A DNA stretch of 5,933 nt from an uncultured Collinsella sp. Its GTDB lineage: Bacteria; Actinomycetota; Coriobacteriia; Coriobacteriales; Coriobacteriaceae. The translations under genes were made by a program, and so were the position numbers. The DNA is taken from assembly GCA_900548075.1 (NCBI GenBank), contig URJD01000118.1:1-5933 (forward strand), in the 5' to 3' direction. The notes beneath the pieces are model-generated. The model was not told the origin of the DNA. It saw only the letters and a program-made list of their open reading frames with translations, and searched no databases. Positions 5,827-5,933 of the stretch are shown piece by piece. Positions within the stretch are counted from its first letter, which is position 1. Every line of letters starts with the position of its first letter.

Positions 5827-5933
5827 TTACGCCTCCTTTTTCTGCTTGTCGCGGGCGGCCTTGGCGGCAAGCGCCGCACGGACCTTGGCCGCTTTCTCGG
5901 GATCCATGGCGGCGAGCTTTGCCTCCAGCTCGG
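5827..5933 (-). CDS. C-terminal tail of the gene before the hydrogenase large subunit, probably EchD/NuoC-like (partial)
   Basis: The frame enters from the right edge and ends at TAA (5827-5829), giving 34 residues rich in Ala, Lys and Glu (for example PEKAAKVRAALAAKAARDKQ). This is a charged, probably helical tail with no catalytic motif visible. By position, in Ech operons the EchD (NuoC/30-kDa-like) gene comes directly before echE, and the 5-nt gap to the next start with a shared ribosome binding site shows it is in the same operon. The identity therefore rests on gene order, not on the residues seen; another small hydrogenase subunit is possible. Confidence 0.65.
   Translation of the reverse strand, partial: ELEAKLAAMDPEKAAKVRAALAAKAARDKQKKEA
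5832..5841 (-). promoter_or_regulatory. Strong ribosome binding site of the large-subunit gene, inside the upstream gene
   Basis: On the minus strand AAAAAGGAGG ends 10 nt before the ATG at 5821 and overlaps the last codons of the upstream gene. It supports the chosen start and translational coupling. Confidence 0.8.

Overview
The window looks like a piece of a Coriobacteriia genome, most likely Collinsella or a close relative. This is inferred from the fairly high GC content, the pairing of an Ech-type [NiFe]-hydrogenase operon with a large VWA/isopeptide-repeat surface protein, and the codon use. No rRNA or marker gene is present, so the taxonomy is an inference. Every convincing gene is on the minus strand, so genes are described right to left.

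Right part (about 4384-5933): the end of a membrane-bound, group 4 (Ech/Hyc-like) hydrogenase operon. It holds the C-terminal tail of a probable EchD/NuoC-like subunit (runs off the right edge), the complete catalytic large subunit (EchE-like, with all four Ni-Fe cysteine ligands) and a complete two-cluster ferredoxin-like subunit (EchF-like). Gaps are 5 and 7 nt and ribosome binding sites lie inside the preceding genes, so the three are co-transcribed and translationally linked. Together they would pass electrons between a carrier, the iron-sulphur subunits and the Ni-Fe site to make or consume H2.

Middle part (about 3656-4383): 728 bp without a convincing gene but rich in structure. From right to left it contains a 23-bp tandem duplication of the 3' end of echF, a perfect 12-bp GC hairpin, two related imperfect palindromes of about 155-160 bp (elements B and A), and a cluster of TGAGACA/TGTCTCA boxes just upstream of the surface-protein gene. 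The two palindromes align on their centres without gaps, share a right half-core starting TACCTGCGGTTTTG, and keep pairing in their stems although the stem sequences differ. They are the most interesting unexplained feature here.

Left part (1-3655): the first 1218 codons of a very large secreted protein: signal peptide, von Willebrand factor A domain with an intact MIDAS, a linker region, and at least four FctA/Spy0128-like domains, each with a Lys/Glu/Asn set able to form an internal isopeptide bond. A fifth probably begins at the window edge. It resembles a pilus-tip or stalk-type surface adhesin; its C-terminus (expected sorting signal) lies outside the window.
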